Below are positions 31,421-39,995 of a DNA stretch of 64,000 bases, in pieces. Under the pieces are notes generated by a model. That model saw only the letters and a list, made by a program, of their open reading frames with translations, ran no database searches and was not told the DNA's origin. Source of the stretch: CF-167 sp963695195 (GTDB lineage Bacteria; Chloroflexota; Limnocylindria; QHBO01); assembly GCA_963695195.1 (NCBI GenBank), contig CAVOGE010000007.1:806001-870000 (forward strand), given 5' to 3'. Numbering within the stretch: the first letter of the stretch is position 1; the number at the start of each line of letters is the position of its first letter. The translations under genes and the position numbers were made by a program.

Positions 31421-32974
31421 GTGCCTCCCATGACCCGAATCGGATTGCGATCGCTGATCCGCGTTGCTGTGATCGTGCTCGCTGCGCTCGTCGCGTCGGT
31501 CGCGGGAGTGTTCGTGCTCGAGGAGAGTGCGGGCGTGCGCGATGGATCCCTCGTCTTCCTGCTGGCCGTGGCGCTGGTGGCGTACGTGCATGGAAGCTGG
31601 GCAGCGGTCGCCACCGCGCTGGGCGCCTTCCTCACCTACAACTTTATCTTTCTGCCCCCCGAGTTCACGTTCTTCGTGTCCGATCCTCAGCATCTTCTGA
31701 CGCTTGGCTTGCTCCTGGTCGTTGGTGTCGCGATCGGGCGATTGACCGGCTTGCAGCGGGACCAGGCGCAGCGTTCGGAGCGCCGCGAGCGGGAGGCTCG
31801 CGCCCTCTACGGCGTCAGCCGGGCCATATCCTCGGGCAAGCACATGAGGGATGCCCTGCCGGCGCTGGTCAGCGGCCTGGCCGCCGATGTCCGGATGACC
31901 CGGGTCTGGGTAGGCCTCGGCTCGACCTGGGCGCAGGAGCAGGTGGTTGGGTCGACGAACCCAACCGTCGATGCCCGTGCGCCGGGTCCGCATAGCCTCC
32001 TGCGCCGCGGTCCCGACCAGGGACAGGTAGCGTGGGTCCGACTGAGCCCGCCAGCTGCTTCCGCAGGACGGAGAGACAGGCTGGCGCTCTACCGCCTCGA
32101 GCTTGTCGATGGCGACGAGACGATCGGTTCCCTTTGGGCAACGCGCGATCCCAGTCTGGCGCTCCCAACCGGTGAGGAGACACGGCTGCTAGCCGCCGCA
32201 GCGGACCAGATCGGGCAGGGAATCGTGCGCGACCGTCTCGAGGAGCAGGCCACCGAGCTTGAGGTTGCCCGACGTAGCGAGGAGCTGAAGGCGGCCCTCC
32301 TGGACTCCGTGTCCCATGACCTGCGCACGCCGCTCTCCACCATCCGTGCCACGGCGGGAACTCTTGCCGACCCAACGGTCGCGCTCGCCCTCGAGGAAGC
32401 TCGCGCCATGGCTCGCGAGATCGACGCGGAGGCCGCGCGCCTTGCCAGCTTGGTGAGTGGCCTCCTGGACATGAGCCGGATTGCGGGAGGCGCTCTTCAG
32501 ACGAGCCCTGAGCCGATGCCGGTATCGGAGGTCGTTGAGTCAGCCTTGCACCGCGCGCGCGGTAGGCTTGGCCACCGGCTGATCCAGGTGGCGATTCCGG
32601 ACGACCTGCCGTTGGCTGCAGTCGATCCGGTGCTAGGCAACCAGGTCATCGATAATCTGCTCGAAAACGTGAGCGTGCACACGTCACCCGATGCTCTCCT
32701 GCGCATATCTGCTGCGCGAGATGGCGAGGCCGTCAGAGTGCGGGTAGAGGATGCCGGGCCTGGAGTCCCGCCCGAGGCGATGGTCCACCTCTTTGAGAAG
32801 TTCTACCGCGTGCCTGCCCGGCCTCGAGCTGCGGGCCACGGGACGGGCCTGGGGCTTGCCATGGTGAAGGGCCTGGCTGAAGCGATGGGCGGATCGGTGG
32901 CCGCATCTCGCAGCGCGCTCGGTGGCCTCGCGATTGACGTGTGGCTGCCGCAGGCTGCCGTGCCACCGGAATGA
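31421..32974 (+). CDS. KdpD-like sensor histidine kinase without the N-terminal KdpD domain
   Basis: A 517-residue membrane histidine kinase. Three to four helices (about 15-115) match the KdpD membrane domain (DUF4118), including YNFIFLPPEFTFFVSDPQHL. A GAF-like domain (about 140-290) follows, then the HisKA site DSVSHDLRTPLSTIRA and the ATPase motifs NLLENVSVHTSPD, EDAGPGVPPEAM and GTGLGLAMVKGL. The cytoplasmic KdpD and Usp domains of classic KdpD are absent. The GTG at 31421 lies 6 nt after TACGAT, a leaderless layout; the ATG at 31430 is an alternative. It overlaps the response regulator gene by 4 bp. No kdpFABC pump is nearby, but a KimA-like potassium permease is. Confidence 0.88.
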   Translation: MPPMTRIGLRSLIRVAVIVLAALVASVAGVFVLEESAGVRDGSLVFLLAVALVAYVHGSWAAVATALGAFLTYNFIFLPPEFTFFVSDPQHLLTLGLLLVVGVAIGRLTGLQRDQAQRSERREREARALYGVSRAISSGKHMRDALPALVSGLAADVRMTRVWVGLGSTWAQEQVVGSTNPTVDARAPGPHSLLRRGPDQGQVAWVRLSPPAASAGRRDRLALYRLELVDGDETIGSLWATRDPSLALPTGEETRLLAAAADQIGQGIVRDRLEEQATELEVARRSEELKAALLDSVSHDLRTPLSTIRATAGTLADPTVALALEEARAMAREIDAEAARLASLVSGLLDMSRIAGGALQTSPEPMPVSEVVESALHRARGRLGHRLIQVAIPDDLPLAAVDPVLGNQVIDNLLENVSVHTSPDALLRISAARDGEAVRVRVEDAGPGVPPEAMVHLFEKFYRVPARPRAAGHGTGLGLAMVKGLAEAMGGSVAASRSALGGLAIDVWLPQAAVPPE

Positions 32975-33690
32975 GCGAGCGGCGGGCGAGCATTCTGCTG
33001 GTCGAGGACGACGAGCGGTCCAGGGGGGCGGTGTTGGCCAACCTGAAAGGGCATGGCTACCGCGTTCGCGGGGCTGCCGACGGCGAAGAGGCGTTGGTCT
33101 CGTGGGACTTGCGCCGCCCGGATCTCATCCTGCTCGACTTGGGGTTGCCCGGTATCGACGGGTTGGGCGTGCTGCGACGCATCCGACGCGACGCCACGAC
33201 GCCGGTGATCGTTCTCTCGGCGCGCGGCGAGGAACGCCACAAGGTCGAGGCGCTCGACGCCGGCGCTGACGACTATCTGGCCAAGCCGTTCGGGATGGCC
33301 GAGCTCCACGCTCGCATTCGTGCGGCTCTGCGACGCACCCTGGCGCGAGAGGTCGACCCGAGCGGTGCCGCCGTGATCGGCCCGATGCGGCTGGACCCGG
33401 GCCGCCGAGTCGTGACGATTGGGACGGCAGAACTGCATCTCACCCCCCGCGAATACGAGCTGCTCAAGGTGCTCGTCGCTCATGCCGGCCGGGTGGTAAC
33501 GCGCGGCCGGCTCCTCCGCGCCGTATGGGGCACGGACTACGCTGAGGAGGGCCACTACGTGCACGTCTATGTCGGCCAGATCAGGCGAAAGATTGCCGCA
33601 CTGGACCCTGACGGCGCCCTCGCCGACCTGTTCGTGGCCGAACCCGGGGTCGGATATCGCGTGCGGAGCGCCGAATCGGAGGCTTCTTGA
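32971..33690 (+). CDS. OmpR-family response regulator (KdpE-like)
   Basis: A 239-residue regulator. The receiver has ILLVEDDERSR, the phospho-acceptor aspartate in LILLDLGLPGIDG and the switch lysine in DYLAKPFGMAEL. The C-terminal winged helix has LTPREYELLKVLVAHAGRVV and GHYVHVYVGQIRRKI. The ATG overlaps the kinase stop (ATGA), so the two are a cognate pair. The downstream permease gene is the likely target. Confidence 0.93.
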   Translation: MSERRASILLVEDDERSRGAVLANLKGHGYRVRGAADGEEALVSWDLRRPDLILLDLGLPGIDGLGVLRRIRRDATTPVIVLSARGEERHKVEALDAGADDYLAKPFGMAELHARIRAALRRTLAREVDPSGAAVIGPMRLDPGRRVVTIGTAELHLTPREYELLKVLVAHAGRVVTRGRLLRAVWGTDYAEEGHYVHVYVGQIRRKIAALDPDGALADLFVAEPGVGYRVRSAESEAS

Positions 33691-33758
33691 GCCTCTCTTG
33701 AGGACCGAGCCGTGCTCGACAGGCTGTTCCCTCTTGGGCTGCCCGTCACGCTGAAAGT

Positions 33759-33998
33759 ATGCAAGCGCCGATGTTCAGCAAAGACGCGGGGCCGGATGCC
33801 AAGTATCAGTTCGATCTGGTACGCAGTGCCATCGCGCTCCTCGCCGGTGGCGGGGCACGCCGCGTGACGCTCGTGAATATCAGACTCAGCAAGGCCATGC
33901 TGCGCGAGGCCGCCGGGCTGGCCCGCGCCGCCGGAATACTCCTTCGCATTGCTCCGCATGGCGCCGCCTCCGACATCACGGTCGAGGCCAGCGGGTGA
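33759..33998 (+). CDS. Small protein of unknown function between the response regulator and the KimA-like permease
   Basis: A 79-residue soluble protein with a basic-hydrophobic core (AIALLAGGGARRVTLVNIRL, EAAGLARAAGILLRIAPHG). The beta-alpha-beta pattern is compatible with a small alpha/beta fold. I recognise no family. Position suggests the potassium locus, but this is weak evidence. Confidence 0.45.
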   Translation: MQAPMFSKDAGPDAKYQFDLVRSAIALLAGGGARRVTLVNIRLSKAMLREAAGLARAAGILLRIAPHGAASDITVEASG

Positions 33999-34007
33999 CC
34001 GGTTCCC

Positions 34008-36041
34008 ATGGAGACTGAACCAGGGGGCCAGACCCAATCCGACGACCTGCGCGAGCTTCGTCCGGCCCGTGGCGGTCGGCCGGGTGATCGGTACGTGCGC
34101 GTGGTGGAGCCGTTCGCCTCCGACTTCCGCCGTCGCGCGCCCGGCCACCTGGTCGCATCCGAGCGCGTGCTGACGCCCGAGAGCGGCCTGGGACGCCTCG
34201 CCGACGTGCTGCGGAGGGTCTTGATCGGGAGACGGATCGCCAGCGAGAAGGAGGCGCAGGAGCGGATTGGGCCGGTCAAGGGCCTGGCCGTCTTCGCCTC
34301 CGACAACATCTCGTCATCGGCCTATGCCACCGAGGAGATCATGCGGGTGGCGGTGGTGGCTGGCGTCGCCGCCCTGGCTGCCACGCTGCCGCTCACCTTC
34401 GCCATCGTGGCGGTGCTGCTGATCGTGGTCACCAGCTACCAGCAGACGATCCGCGCCTATCCGAGCGGCGGGGGCTCGTACATCGTGGCCAGCGACAACC
34501 TGGGGGTCGGTCCGGGGCTGATGGCCGCCGGCGCCCTGCTGACCGACTACGTCCTGACGGTGGCCGTCTCGGTGGCCGCCGGGGTTGCCGCCCTGACATC
34601 GATCTTCCCGGGTCTGCACGACCAGCGCGTGCTGGTCGGCGTCGGCTTCATCGCGCTCCTCTGGATCGGCAACCTGCGCGGCCTGCAGGAGAGCTCGAAC
34701 ATCTTCGCGGTCCCCACCTACATCTACCTCGTCGCCATCTTCGGCCTGCTCGCCTACGGCGGCTGGCTGGCGGTCTCAGGCTCGCTGCCCCCCTATAGCG
34801 CCCCTCTTGCATGGACGAATGCCGTGCCGCTGGAGGGACTGGGGCTGCTGCTGATCCTGCGTGCCTTCGCGGCGGGATCGGTGGCGCTGACCGGCACGGA
34901 GGCGGTCTCTAACGGTGTCCAGGCGTTCAGGGCACCGGAGGCGCGCAACGCCGGCCTGGTGCTGATCCTGATGGGAACGCTGTTCGCGACCATCTTCCTG
35001 GGGATCAGCTTCCTCGCCTCCCAGCTCGGGATCATCCCGGACCCGTCGGAGCAGGAGACGGTGATCAGCCAGATCGCCCGCACGCTCTTCGGCGGCGGCA
35101 CGCCGCTGCACTACCTGATCCAGCTGTCGACCGCGTTCCTGCTGATCCTCGCCGCCAACACCGCGTTCGCGGGCTTCCCGCGCCTCGCCAGCATCCTCGG
35201 CAAGGACCGATTCCTTCCGCGCCAGTTCCAGTACCGCGGCGACCGGCTGGCGTACAGCTTTGGGATCATGGTGCTCGCCCTGCTGGCGGCAGGATTGGTG
35301 GCGGGGTTCGGCGGCAGCGTCACCAACCTGATCCCGCTCTACACGGTCGGCGTCTTCATCGCCTTCACCCTCAGCCAGTCCGGGATGGTCGTTCACTGGT
35401 GGAGGCTCCGCCACGAGGTGCGCGGCTGGCGCTGGCGGGCCGCCCTCAACGGCGCCGGTGCCACTGCCACCGGCGTGGTGGCCATCATCGTGGGGGTCGT
35501 CAAGTTCGCCCTCGGCGCCTGGATGGTGCTGCTGCTGATCCCGGTGCTGATCGGCCTGATGTGGGCCATCGGGCGCCACTACCGCAGCATCGAGTCAGCG
35601 TTGGCCGTCGACTGGACCGGCGCGGCCCTGCCTCGACGCGTCGCGCCCCGCGTCCTGGTGCCGGTGAGCCGGCTCGACCGCGCCACCCTGAACGCCCTCT
35701 CCTTCGCCAGCTCGATCTCGACCGACGTGACGGCGATCCACGTCGCGAGCGATCCGAGCGACGTGGCGCGCATGAAGGAGCACTGGGAGCGGTGGGGCGG
35801 TCCGGTCAACCTCGTCATCCTGGAGTCGCCGTACCGCGCGCTGATGGCGCCGCTGATGGCCTACATCGACGCGACCGATAGCGGGGATCCGGCGCAACCG
35901 ACCACCGTTCTGCTTCCCGAGTTCGTGCCGCGCCACTTCTGGGAGTACCCGCTTCACAACCAGACCGCCTTTCGACTGAAACTTCGCCTCTTCTTCAGGC
36001 GTAACACGGTCGTGGTGGACGTGCCGTACCACATCGGGTAG
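34008..36041 (+). CDS. KimA-like APC-family potassium permease
   Basis: A 677-residue membrane transporter with about 12 helices. GLAVFASDNISSSAYATEEI, TIRAYPSGGGSYIVASDNLG and TEAVSNGVQAFRAPEARNA match the APC-superfamily branch that contains KimA (YdaO). The soluble C-terminal domain (about 545-677) resembles the Usp-like tail of that group and ends VVVDVPYHIG. KimA is a high-affinity K+ importer inhibited by c-di-AMP in Firmicutes. Location behind a KdpDE-like pair strengthens the potassium reading. An amino-acid substrate cannot be excluded. Confidence 0.8.
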   Translation: METEPGGQTQSDDLRELRPARGGRPGDRYVRVVEPFASDFRRRAPGHLVASERVLTPESGLGRLADVLRRVLIGRRIASEKEAQERIGPVKGLAVFASDNISSSAYATEEIMRVAVVAGVAALAATLPLTFAIVAVLLIVVTSYQQTIRAYPSGGGSYIVASDNLGVGPGLMAAGALLTDYVLTVAVSVAAGVAALTSIFPGLHDQRVLVGVGFIALLWIGNLRGLQESSNIFAVPTYIYLVAIFGLLAYGGWLAVSGSLPPYSAPLAWTNAVPLEGLGLLLILRAFAAGSVALTGTEAVSNGVQAFRAPEARNAGLVLILMGTLFATIFLGISFLASQLGIIPDPSEQETVISQIARTLFGGGTPLHYLIQLSTAFLLILAANTAFAGFPRLASILGKDRFLPRQFQYRGDRLAYSFGIMVLALLAAGLVAGFGGSVTNLIPLYTVGVFIAFTLSQSGMVVHWWRLRHEVRGWRWRAALNGAGATATGVVAIIVGVVKFALGAWMVLLLIPVLIGLMWAIGRHYRSIESALAVDWTGAALPRRVAPRVLVPVSRLDRATLNALSFASSISTDVTAIHVASDPSDVARMKEHWERWGGPVNLVILESPYRALMAPLMAYIDATDSGDPAQPTTVLLPEFVPRHFWEYPLHNQTAFRLKLRLFFRRNTVVVDVPYHIG

Positions 36042-36565
36042 CTGGCGCTGAGACCGTCAGATTCGATGCGCCCCGAGGGCAGGCTTCCAATCCGGCGTAA
36101 CCCGATCAGCCTCTGGCGGGCAGGACGCGGATGCCTCGCCTCTCGCCTCGGCCCGCTTACTGACCGCCGTCTCTGTGCCTTCCCTGAAGAGGTGCGCGAC
36201 GCGGCAAGCGCCAGCAAGGCCAAGTCGCACTCCGCCGACGACTGAGAATGCTCGCCTCGCCCACAATGTGATGGTGCGGCGCTCCCGCGGATCTCTCGCG
36301 CCACGCATCCTTGACCCCGTCCTGGGGCTGGTGGAGCGAGTCGACCGCAACTGCGGCGCATTCATCCCATCGACGACGACTCGGTGCTTGGGCTTCGAGC
36401 TCACCCGCGTCTGGGTCGATCGGGAGTACCGTCACGACGACGAATAGTCGACAGGACGACCGTATCCGACCGACCGCGCAGGCGTGGCTCGTGGAGTGAT
36501 CCCCAGCCTGCCCCGTGGCATCGGTCCAGATCGGCTGGTAGACTCGGGCCCCGTCCGCGCCAGTT
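36042..36565. other. Intergenic region with a degenerate gene-tail copy
   Basis: No convincing gene is present in these 524 bp. At 36397-36447 it holds a decayed copy of the 3' end of the small membrane gene at 30875-31174 (shared ELTRVWVD, then REYR, with a gap), followed by a copy of the tRNA-Thr upstream region. An open frame at 36175-36447 exists only because this tail stays open; its N-terminal part looks non-coding. 36042-36396 shows nothing else I can name. Confidence 0.6.
36539..36544 (+). promoter_or_regulatory. Candidate -10 box of tRNA-Thr copy 2
   Basis: TAGACT lies 21 nt before the first base of the tRNA. Copy 1 has TAAGACT at 31223-31229. Confidence 0.4.
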
Positions 36566-36640
36566 GCCGAAGTAGCTCAGTGGTAGAGCAACGGTTTCGT
36601 AAACCGTCGGTCGAGGGTTCGAGTCCCTCCTTCGGCTCCA
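36566..36640 (+). tRNA. tRNA-Thr (anticodon CGT), copy 2
   Basis: Identical to copy 1 except for one base in the T stem, where it restores a fully paired GAGGG/CCCTC. Loop TTCGTAA gives anticodon CGT. CCA is encoded at 36638-36640. With a better -10 box and an intact T stem, this is probably the main functional copy. Confidence 0.95.
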
Positions 36641-36665
36641 ACATTTTCGCGCAGGGAGAGGACGA

Positions 36666-37154
36666 ATGGACTGGCAGGACCCCTTCCCGTGGCTCCTGTT
36701 CCTGCACCTCATGGCCGCGATCGTGGCCATCGGACCGAACTTCGCCTACTCCACGATTCGTGCCCTGGGGCGTCAGGAGCCGCAGCACGCCAACTTCGCC
36801 ACGCGTGTCCCGCATGCGATCTCTGCGAGGCTCGTCTACCCGATCGGCCTGGTCATCCCCGCCACGGGCGTCGCCATGATCCTGGTGCTGGGCATCGACC
36901 TGACAAGCCGGGACTTCTGGTGGCTCGACATCGCGATCGTGGCCTACGCCGCCGTGTACCTGTATTCGTTCCTTGTGCAGCGCCTCATCATCGAACGGAT
37001 CATCGAGATCACCTCGTCGCCCCCGCCCCCGGGTGCCAGCGGGCCGCCGGCTGAACTGGTGGCACTGGCCGCGCGCGCACAGCGCGGTGGCACAGCGATG
37101 CTCGTCGCGCTCTCGTTCGTCGTGTTTCTGATGGTGGTCAAGCCTCAGTTCTGA
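36666..37154 (+). CDS. DUF2269-type membrane protein
   Basis: A 162-residue protein with four predicted helices: PWLLFLHLMAAIVAIGPNFA, an Ile/Leu/Val-rich second helix after ARLVYPIGLV, a third around WLDIAIVAYAAVYLYSF, and the C-terminal TAMLVALSFVVFLMVVKPQF. The first helix with LHLMAAIVAIG is typical of the DUF2269 family. The function is unknown. It follows tRNA-Thr copy 2 by 25 bp. Confidence 0.65.
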   Translation: MDWQDPFPWLLFLHLMAAIVAIGPNFAYSTIRALGRQEPQHANFATRVPHAISARLVYPIGLVIPATGVAMILVLGIDLTSRDFWWLDIAIVAYAAVYLYSFLVQRLIIERIIEITSSPPPPGASGPPAELVALAARAQRGGTAMLVALSFVVFLMVVKPQF

Positions 37155-37332
37155 CTAGAGGCAGTCACCGGTTGGTTGCGCGCCGGGACGTACCGATGGC
37201 ATCGGCGGGTCGCAATCACATGGGACAGCGCCAATGTCCCATGAACCGCCGGTCGGCGACGGCAGTACCCTAGATTGACATCGAGCCCTGCGTGGCTCGG
37301 CATGCAGGCGACCCCGTTCGATTGGAGGCTCC

Positions 37333-38280
37333 GTGCTGGGCTACGTGATCCGCCGCGTCCTGTGGATCTTTCCGGTGCTCCTGATGGCCTCGATCATCAC
37401 CTTCCTGATGATGCACGCCGCCCCGGGGAGCCCGTGGAGCCGCGAAGGGCGCCAGCTCGACCCGGTGGTCATCGAGCGGCTCAACGCGGAGCTCGGGCTC
37501 GATCAACCGCTGCCCATGCAGTACCTGGCATGGCTGGGTCGAATCGTCGTCGGCGACTTCGGCCTCTCGGTGAGCGAGCACCCGCTCCAGGTCCGTGGCG
37601 TGATCGGGAACAGTGCACTGCCATCGCTGCAGCTGGGGCTGATGGCGTTCGGTCTGGCGCTCATCGTCGGGCTGCCGCTCGGGATCGTTGCGGCCCTGAG
37701 GCACCGGACGGTGATCGACTATGCGGCCACGGGGGTGGCCATTCTCGGCATGGCGGCGCCCGCCTTCGTGCTCGGCGCCCTCTTCCAGCTGGTCTTCACC
37801 GCGGGGGACTTCAAACCTCCGGGTCTGCTGCCGCGCCACGGTTGGGACTCGCCGCAGCACTGGATCCTGCCCACCATCGCGCTCGCCGGACTGCCGATGG
37901 CCCAGATCGCCCGGTTCACCAAGGCGAGCATGCTCGAGGTGATCCACGCCGATTACATCCGCGTCGCGCACTCGAAGGGCCTCGAAGAGCGCTGGATCGT
38001 CACGCGCCACATGATCCGCAACGCGCTGGTGCCGCTGGTGACCATCGCCGGACCGATCCTCGCCATCCTGGTGACCGGCTCGATCGCCGTTGAGCTGATC
38101 TTCGATATCCCCGGCCTCGGGCAGCTCTACTGGGGCTCGATTCGCTACCGTGACTACGGAGCCGTGATGGGCATCACCGTCCTGTACGCCGGCTCGATCG
38201 CCATCCTCAACGCGGCGGTCGACATCGCGTACGGGTACATCGACCCGCGCATCCGCGACGGGTCGCGGGAGCCGGCATGA
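37333..38280 (+). CDS. Peptide/nickel-type ABC transporter permease (DppB/OppB-like)
   Basis: A 315-residue permease with six helices and the family N-terminus LGYVIRRVLWIFPVLLMASI. The cytoplasmic ATPase-coupling loop is DYIRVAHSKGLEERWIVTRH. ELIFDIPGLGQLYWGSI is a DppB signature. The GTG at 37333 follows GGAGG closely; a TAGATT box near 37271 may be the promoter. It overlaps its partner permease by 4 bp. No substrate-binding protein or ATPase gene is in the window. Confidence 0.92.
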   Translation: MLGYVIRRVLWIFPVLLMASIITFLMMHAAPGSPWSREGRQLDPVVIERLNAELGLDQPLPMQYLAWLGRIVVGDFGLSVSEHPLQVRGVIGNSALPSLQLGLMAFGLALIVGLPLGIVAALRHRTVIDYAATGVAILGMAAPAFVLGALFQLVFTAGDFKPPGLLPRHGWDSPQHWILPTIALAGLPMAQIARFTKASMLEVIHADYIRVAHSKGLEERWIVTRHMIRNALVPLVTIAGPILAILVTGSIAVELIFDIPGLGQLYWGSIRYRDYGAVMGITVLYAGSIAILNAAVDIAYGYIDPRIRDGSREPA

Positions 38281-39221
38281 GCCAGGCGCGCACCCTGGAG
38301 GTCGCCACGGTGGATGCGCGAGGCCACGGCCGCGGGTACTGGACCGATGCCGTGCTTCGGCTGCGTCACTCTCCGTCGGGGATGGTGGGGTTGGTGATCG
38401 TGGTACTGCTCGCGCTGCTCGGCCTCTTCGGGCCGTTCCTGGCGCCCTGGGACTACCGAGTTCAGGACCTGCCCGGCATCATGGCAAACGACGCGCAGCC
38501 TCTGCCTCCGCTGTCGCCGGGGCACCTGTTCGGCACTGACCGGCTCGGGCGGGACCTGTTCAGCCGCACGCTCGACGGCGCGCAGGTCTCGATGACGGTC
38601 GCGCTCATCGCCCAGGTGGTGGTGCTCCTGATCGGTGTGCCGATCGGTGCCGTCGCAGGCTGGCGCGGCGGGCGCACGGAGACGGCGCTGATGCGCTTCA
38701 CCGACGTGATCTACGCCTTCCCCGACCTCTTCTTCGTGATCCTCATCACCTCGGCCATCGTGTACACGCCGCTCTTCCGGCTGATGAACGGGCTGTTCAT
38801 GGTCTTCCTGGCCATCGGCCTCGTCTCATGGGTCACCATGGCACGGCTGGTGAGGGCCCAGGTGCTGGCGATCAAGCATCGCGAATACGTGGAGGCAGCG
38901 CGAGCGCTGGGTGTGCCGGACCGACAGATCGTGCTGCGTCACGTCCTGCCAAACGCCATCGGCCCGATCATCGTGGCGGTGAGCGTCGGGATTCCGGCCG
39001 CGATCCTGGCCGAATCGACCCTCTCCTTCCTGGGGCTCGGTGTGCAGACGCCGCGCGCGTCGTGGGGGAGCCTGATCGAGGTCGGCATCCGCAACGCCGA
39101 GAGCGCGCCGTGGCTGATCATCCCGCCGATGGTCGCACTGGCGATCGCGCTGGCCGGCTTCACCCTGCTCGGCGACGGGCTGCGCGACGCGTTCGACCCG
39201 AAGACGAGCCGCCGCCGCTAG
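38277..39221 (+). CDS. Peptide/nickel-type ABC transporter permease (DppC/OppC-like)
   Basis: A 314-residue permease, partner of the preceding one. HLFGTDRLGRDLFSRTLDGA is the DppC signature. The coupling loop is REYVEAARALGVPDRQIVLR, and the last third has ESTLSFLGLGVQTPRASWGS. The ATPase and binding-protein genes must be elsewhere, so the cargo cannot be named. The next gene encodes a gamma-glutamyl hydrolase, so a peptide-like or polyamine cargo is possible. Confidence 0.92.
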   Translation: MSQARTLEVATVDARGHGRGYWTDAVLRLRHSPSGMVGLVIVVLLALLGLFGPFLAPWDYRVQDLPGIMANDAQPLPPLSPGHLFGTDRLGRDLFSRTLDGAQVSMTVALIAQVVVLLIGVPIGAVAGWRGGRTETALMRFTDVIYAFPDLFFVILITSAIVYTPLFRLMNGLFMVFLAIGLVSWVTMARLVRAQVLAIKHREYVEAARALGVPDRQIVLRHVLPNAIGPIIVAVSVGIPAAILAESTLSFLGLGVQTPRASWGSLIEVGIRNAESAPWLIIPPMVALAIALAGFTLLGDGLRDAFDPKTSRRR

Positions 39222-39236
39222 CAGACCAGCGGCACA

Positions 39237-39242
39237 TATCAT
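39237..39242 (+). promoter_or_regulatory. Leaderless-type promoter of the PuuD-like gene
   Basis: TATCAT lies 6 nt before the ATG at 39249, leaving no room for a ribosome-binding site in the transcript. Confidence 0.45.
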
Positions 39243-39248
39243 CACGCA

Positions 39249-39995
39249 ATGGTCGACCGGCCCCGGATTGTGGTCACCCTGCACGGCCCCGAGCAGGCCG
39301 CGCTCGAAGAGCCGACCTGGGCGACATTCGACAACTACCTGGTTGCGGTGCATCGCGCCGGTGGCGATCCGGTCCCGCTCGACCCGGGCACCAGCGCCGC
39401 TGAGCGTCTCGCCGCGTTTGCCGTGATGGATGGACTCCTCCTCCCCGGCGGGGCCGACCTGGACCCGGGCCTGTACGGCGAGGAGCCACATCCGGCCGCG
39501 CAGGTCGAGGCGGTTCGCGACGACCTCGAGCTCGAGGCGTGGCGGGCAGCACGCCGGCACGGCGTTCCAGTGCTTGGCGTCTGCCGGGGCTTCCAGGCGA
39601 TCAACGTCTTTTCCGGTGGTTCGCTGGTGCAGCACCTCGAAGGGCACGACACCTCGGGCCTGCCGGCGGCCCATCCGCTGCACCTCGACCCCGCTTCGCG
39701 GCTCGCGGTCATTCTCGGCGACGCGGCCCCGATGATCAGCACCGAGGTCAACTCCTACCACCACCAGGCGGTGCGGCCGCGAGATCTTGCTCCCGGGCTC
39801 GTCGCCACGGGCCTGGCGCCGCACCACGACGGAGACCTGGTGGAGGCACTCGAGGCGGCCGATCCGACCGACTGGCTGCTCGGCGTCCAGTGCCACCCGG
39901 AGCGGCCCGAGTTCATGGCTCCAGAGTTCGACCGGCTGTGGCGCGCCTTCGTGGACGCCGCTCGGGTCAGCTCAGGTCGACGTAGACGTTCTTGA
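39249..39995 (+). CDS. Gamma-glutamyl-gamma-aminobutyrate hydrolase family (PuuD-like)
   Basis: A 248-residue class I glutamine-amidotransferase-like hydrolase. LLLPGGADLDPGLYGE is followed by the nucleophile cysteine in PVLGVCRGFQAINVFSGG, then STEVNSYHHQAVRP and the His-x-Glu of GVQCHPERPEF. PuuD-type enzymes release GABA from gamma-glutamyl-GABA. The divergent ALDH, glutamine-synthetase-like and APC genes make a Puu-type pathway likely. Its 3' end overlaps the convergent ALDH gene by 29 bp. Confidence 0.88.
   Translation: MVDRPRIVVTLHGPEQAALEEPTWATFDNYLVAVHRAGGDPVPLDPGTSAAERLAAFAVMDGLLLPGGADLDPGLYGEEPHPAAQVEAVRDDLELEAWRAARRHGVPVLGVCRGFQAINVFSGGSLVQHLEGHDTSGLPAAHPLHLDPASRLAVILGDAAPMISTEVNSYHHQAVRPRDLAPGLVATGLAPHHDGDLVEALEAADPTDWLLGVQCHPERPEFMAPEFDRLWRAFVDAARVSSGRRRRS

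Larger units (their letters stand above)
36397..36640 (+). repeat. Segmental duplicate of 31112-31325 (gene tail, promoter and tRNA-Thr)
   Basis: The two segments begin with the same 23 bp (GAGCTCACCCGC and following), share the TAGTC after the stop codon, an upstream block starting GACTCGGGCC, and then the whole tRNA. Between these blocks they have diverged by substitutions and small indels. The distance between the tRNA starts is 5315 bp. This marks an old local duplication rather than two unrelated tRNA genes. Confidence 0.75.

Noticed and set aside
36175..36447. A 90-codon gene upstream of tRNA-Thr copy 2
   Set aside because: Its end is a decayed copy of another gene's tail and its beginning has no coding character.
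31251..36640. An integrated mobile element bounded by tRNA-Thr att sites
   Set aside because: No integrase, recombinase or phage gene lies between the two tRNAs, and the shared region extends well beyond the tRNA into the neighbouring gene.
37333..39221. A complete oligopeptide ABC operon
   Set aside because: Only the two permeases are here; no binding protein or ATPase gene flanks them.
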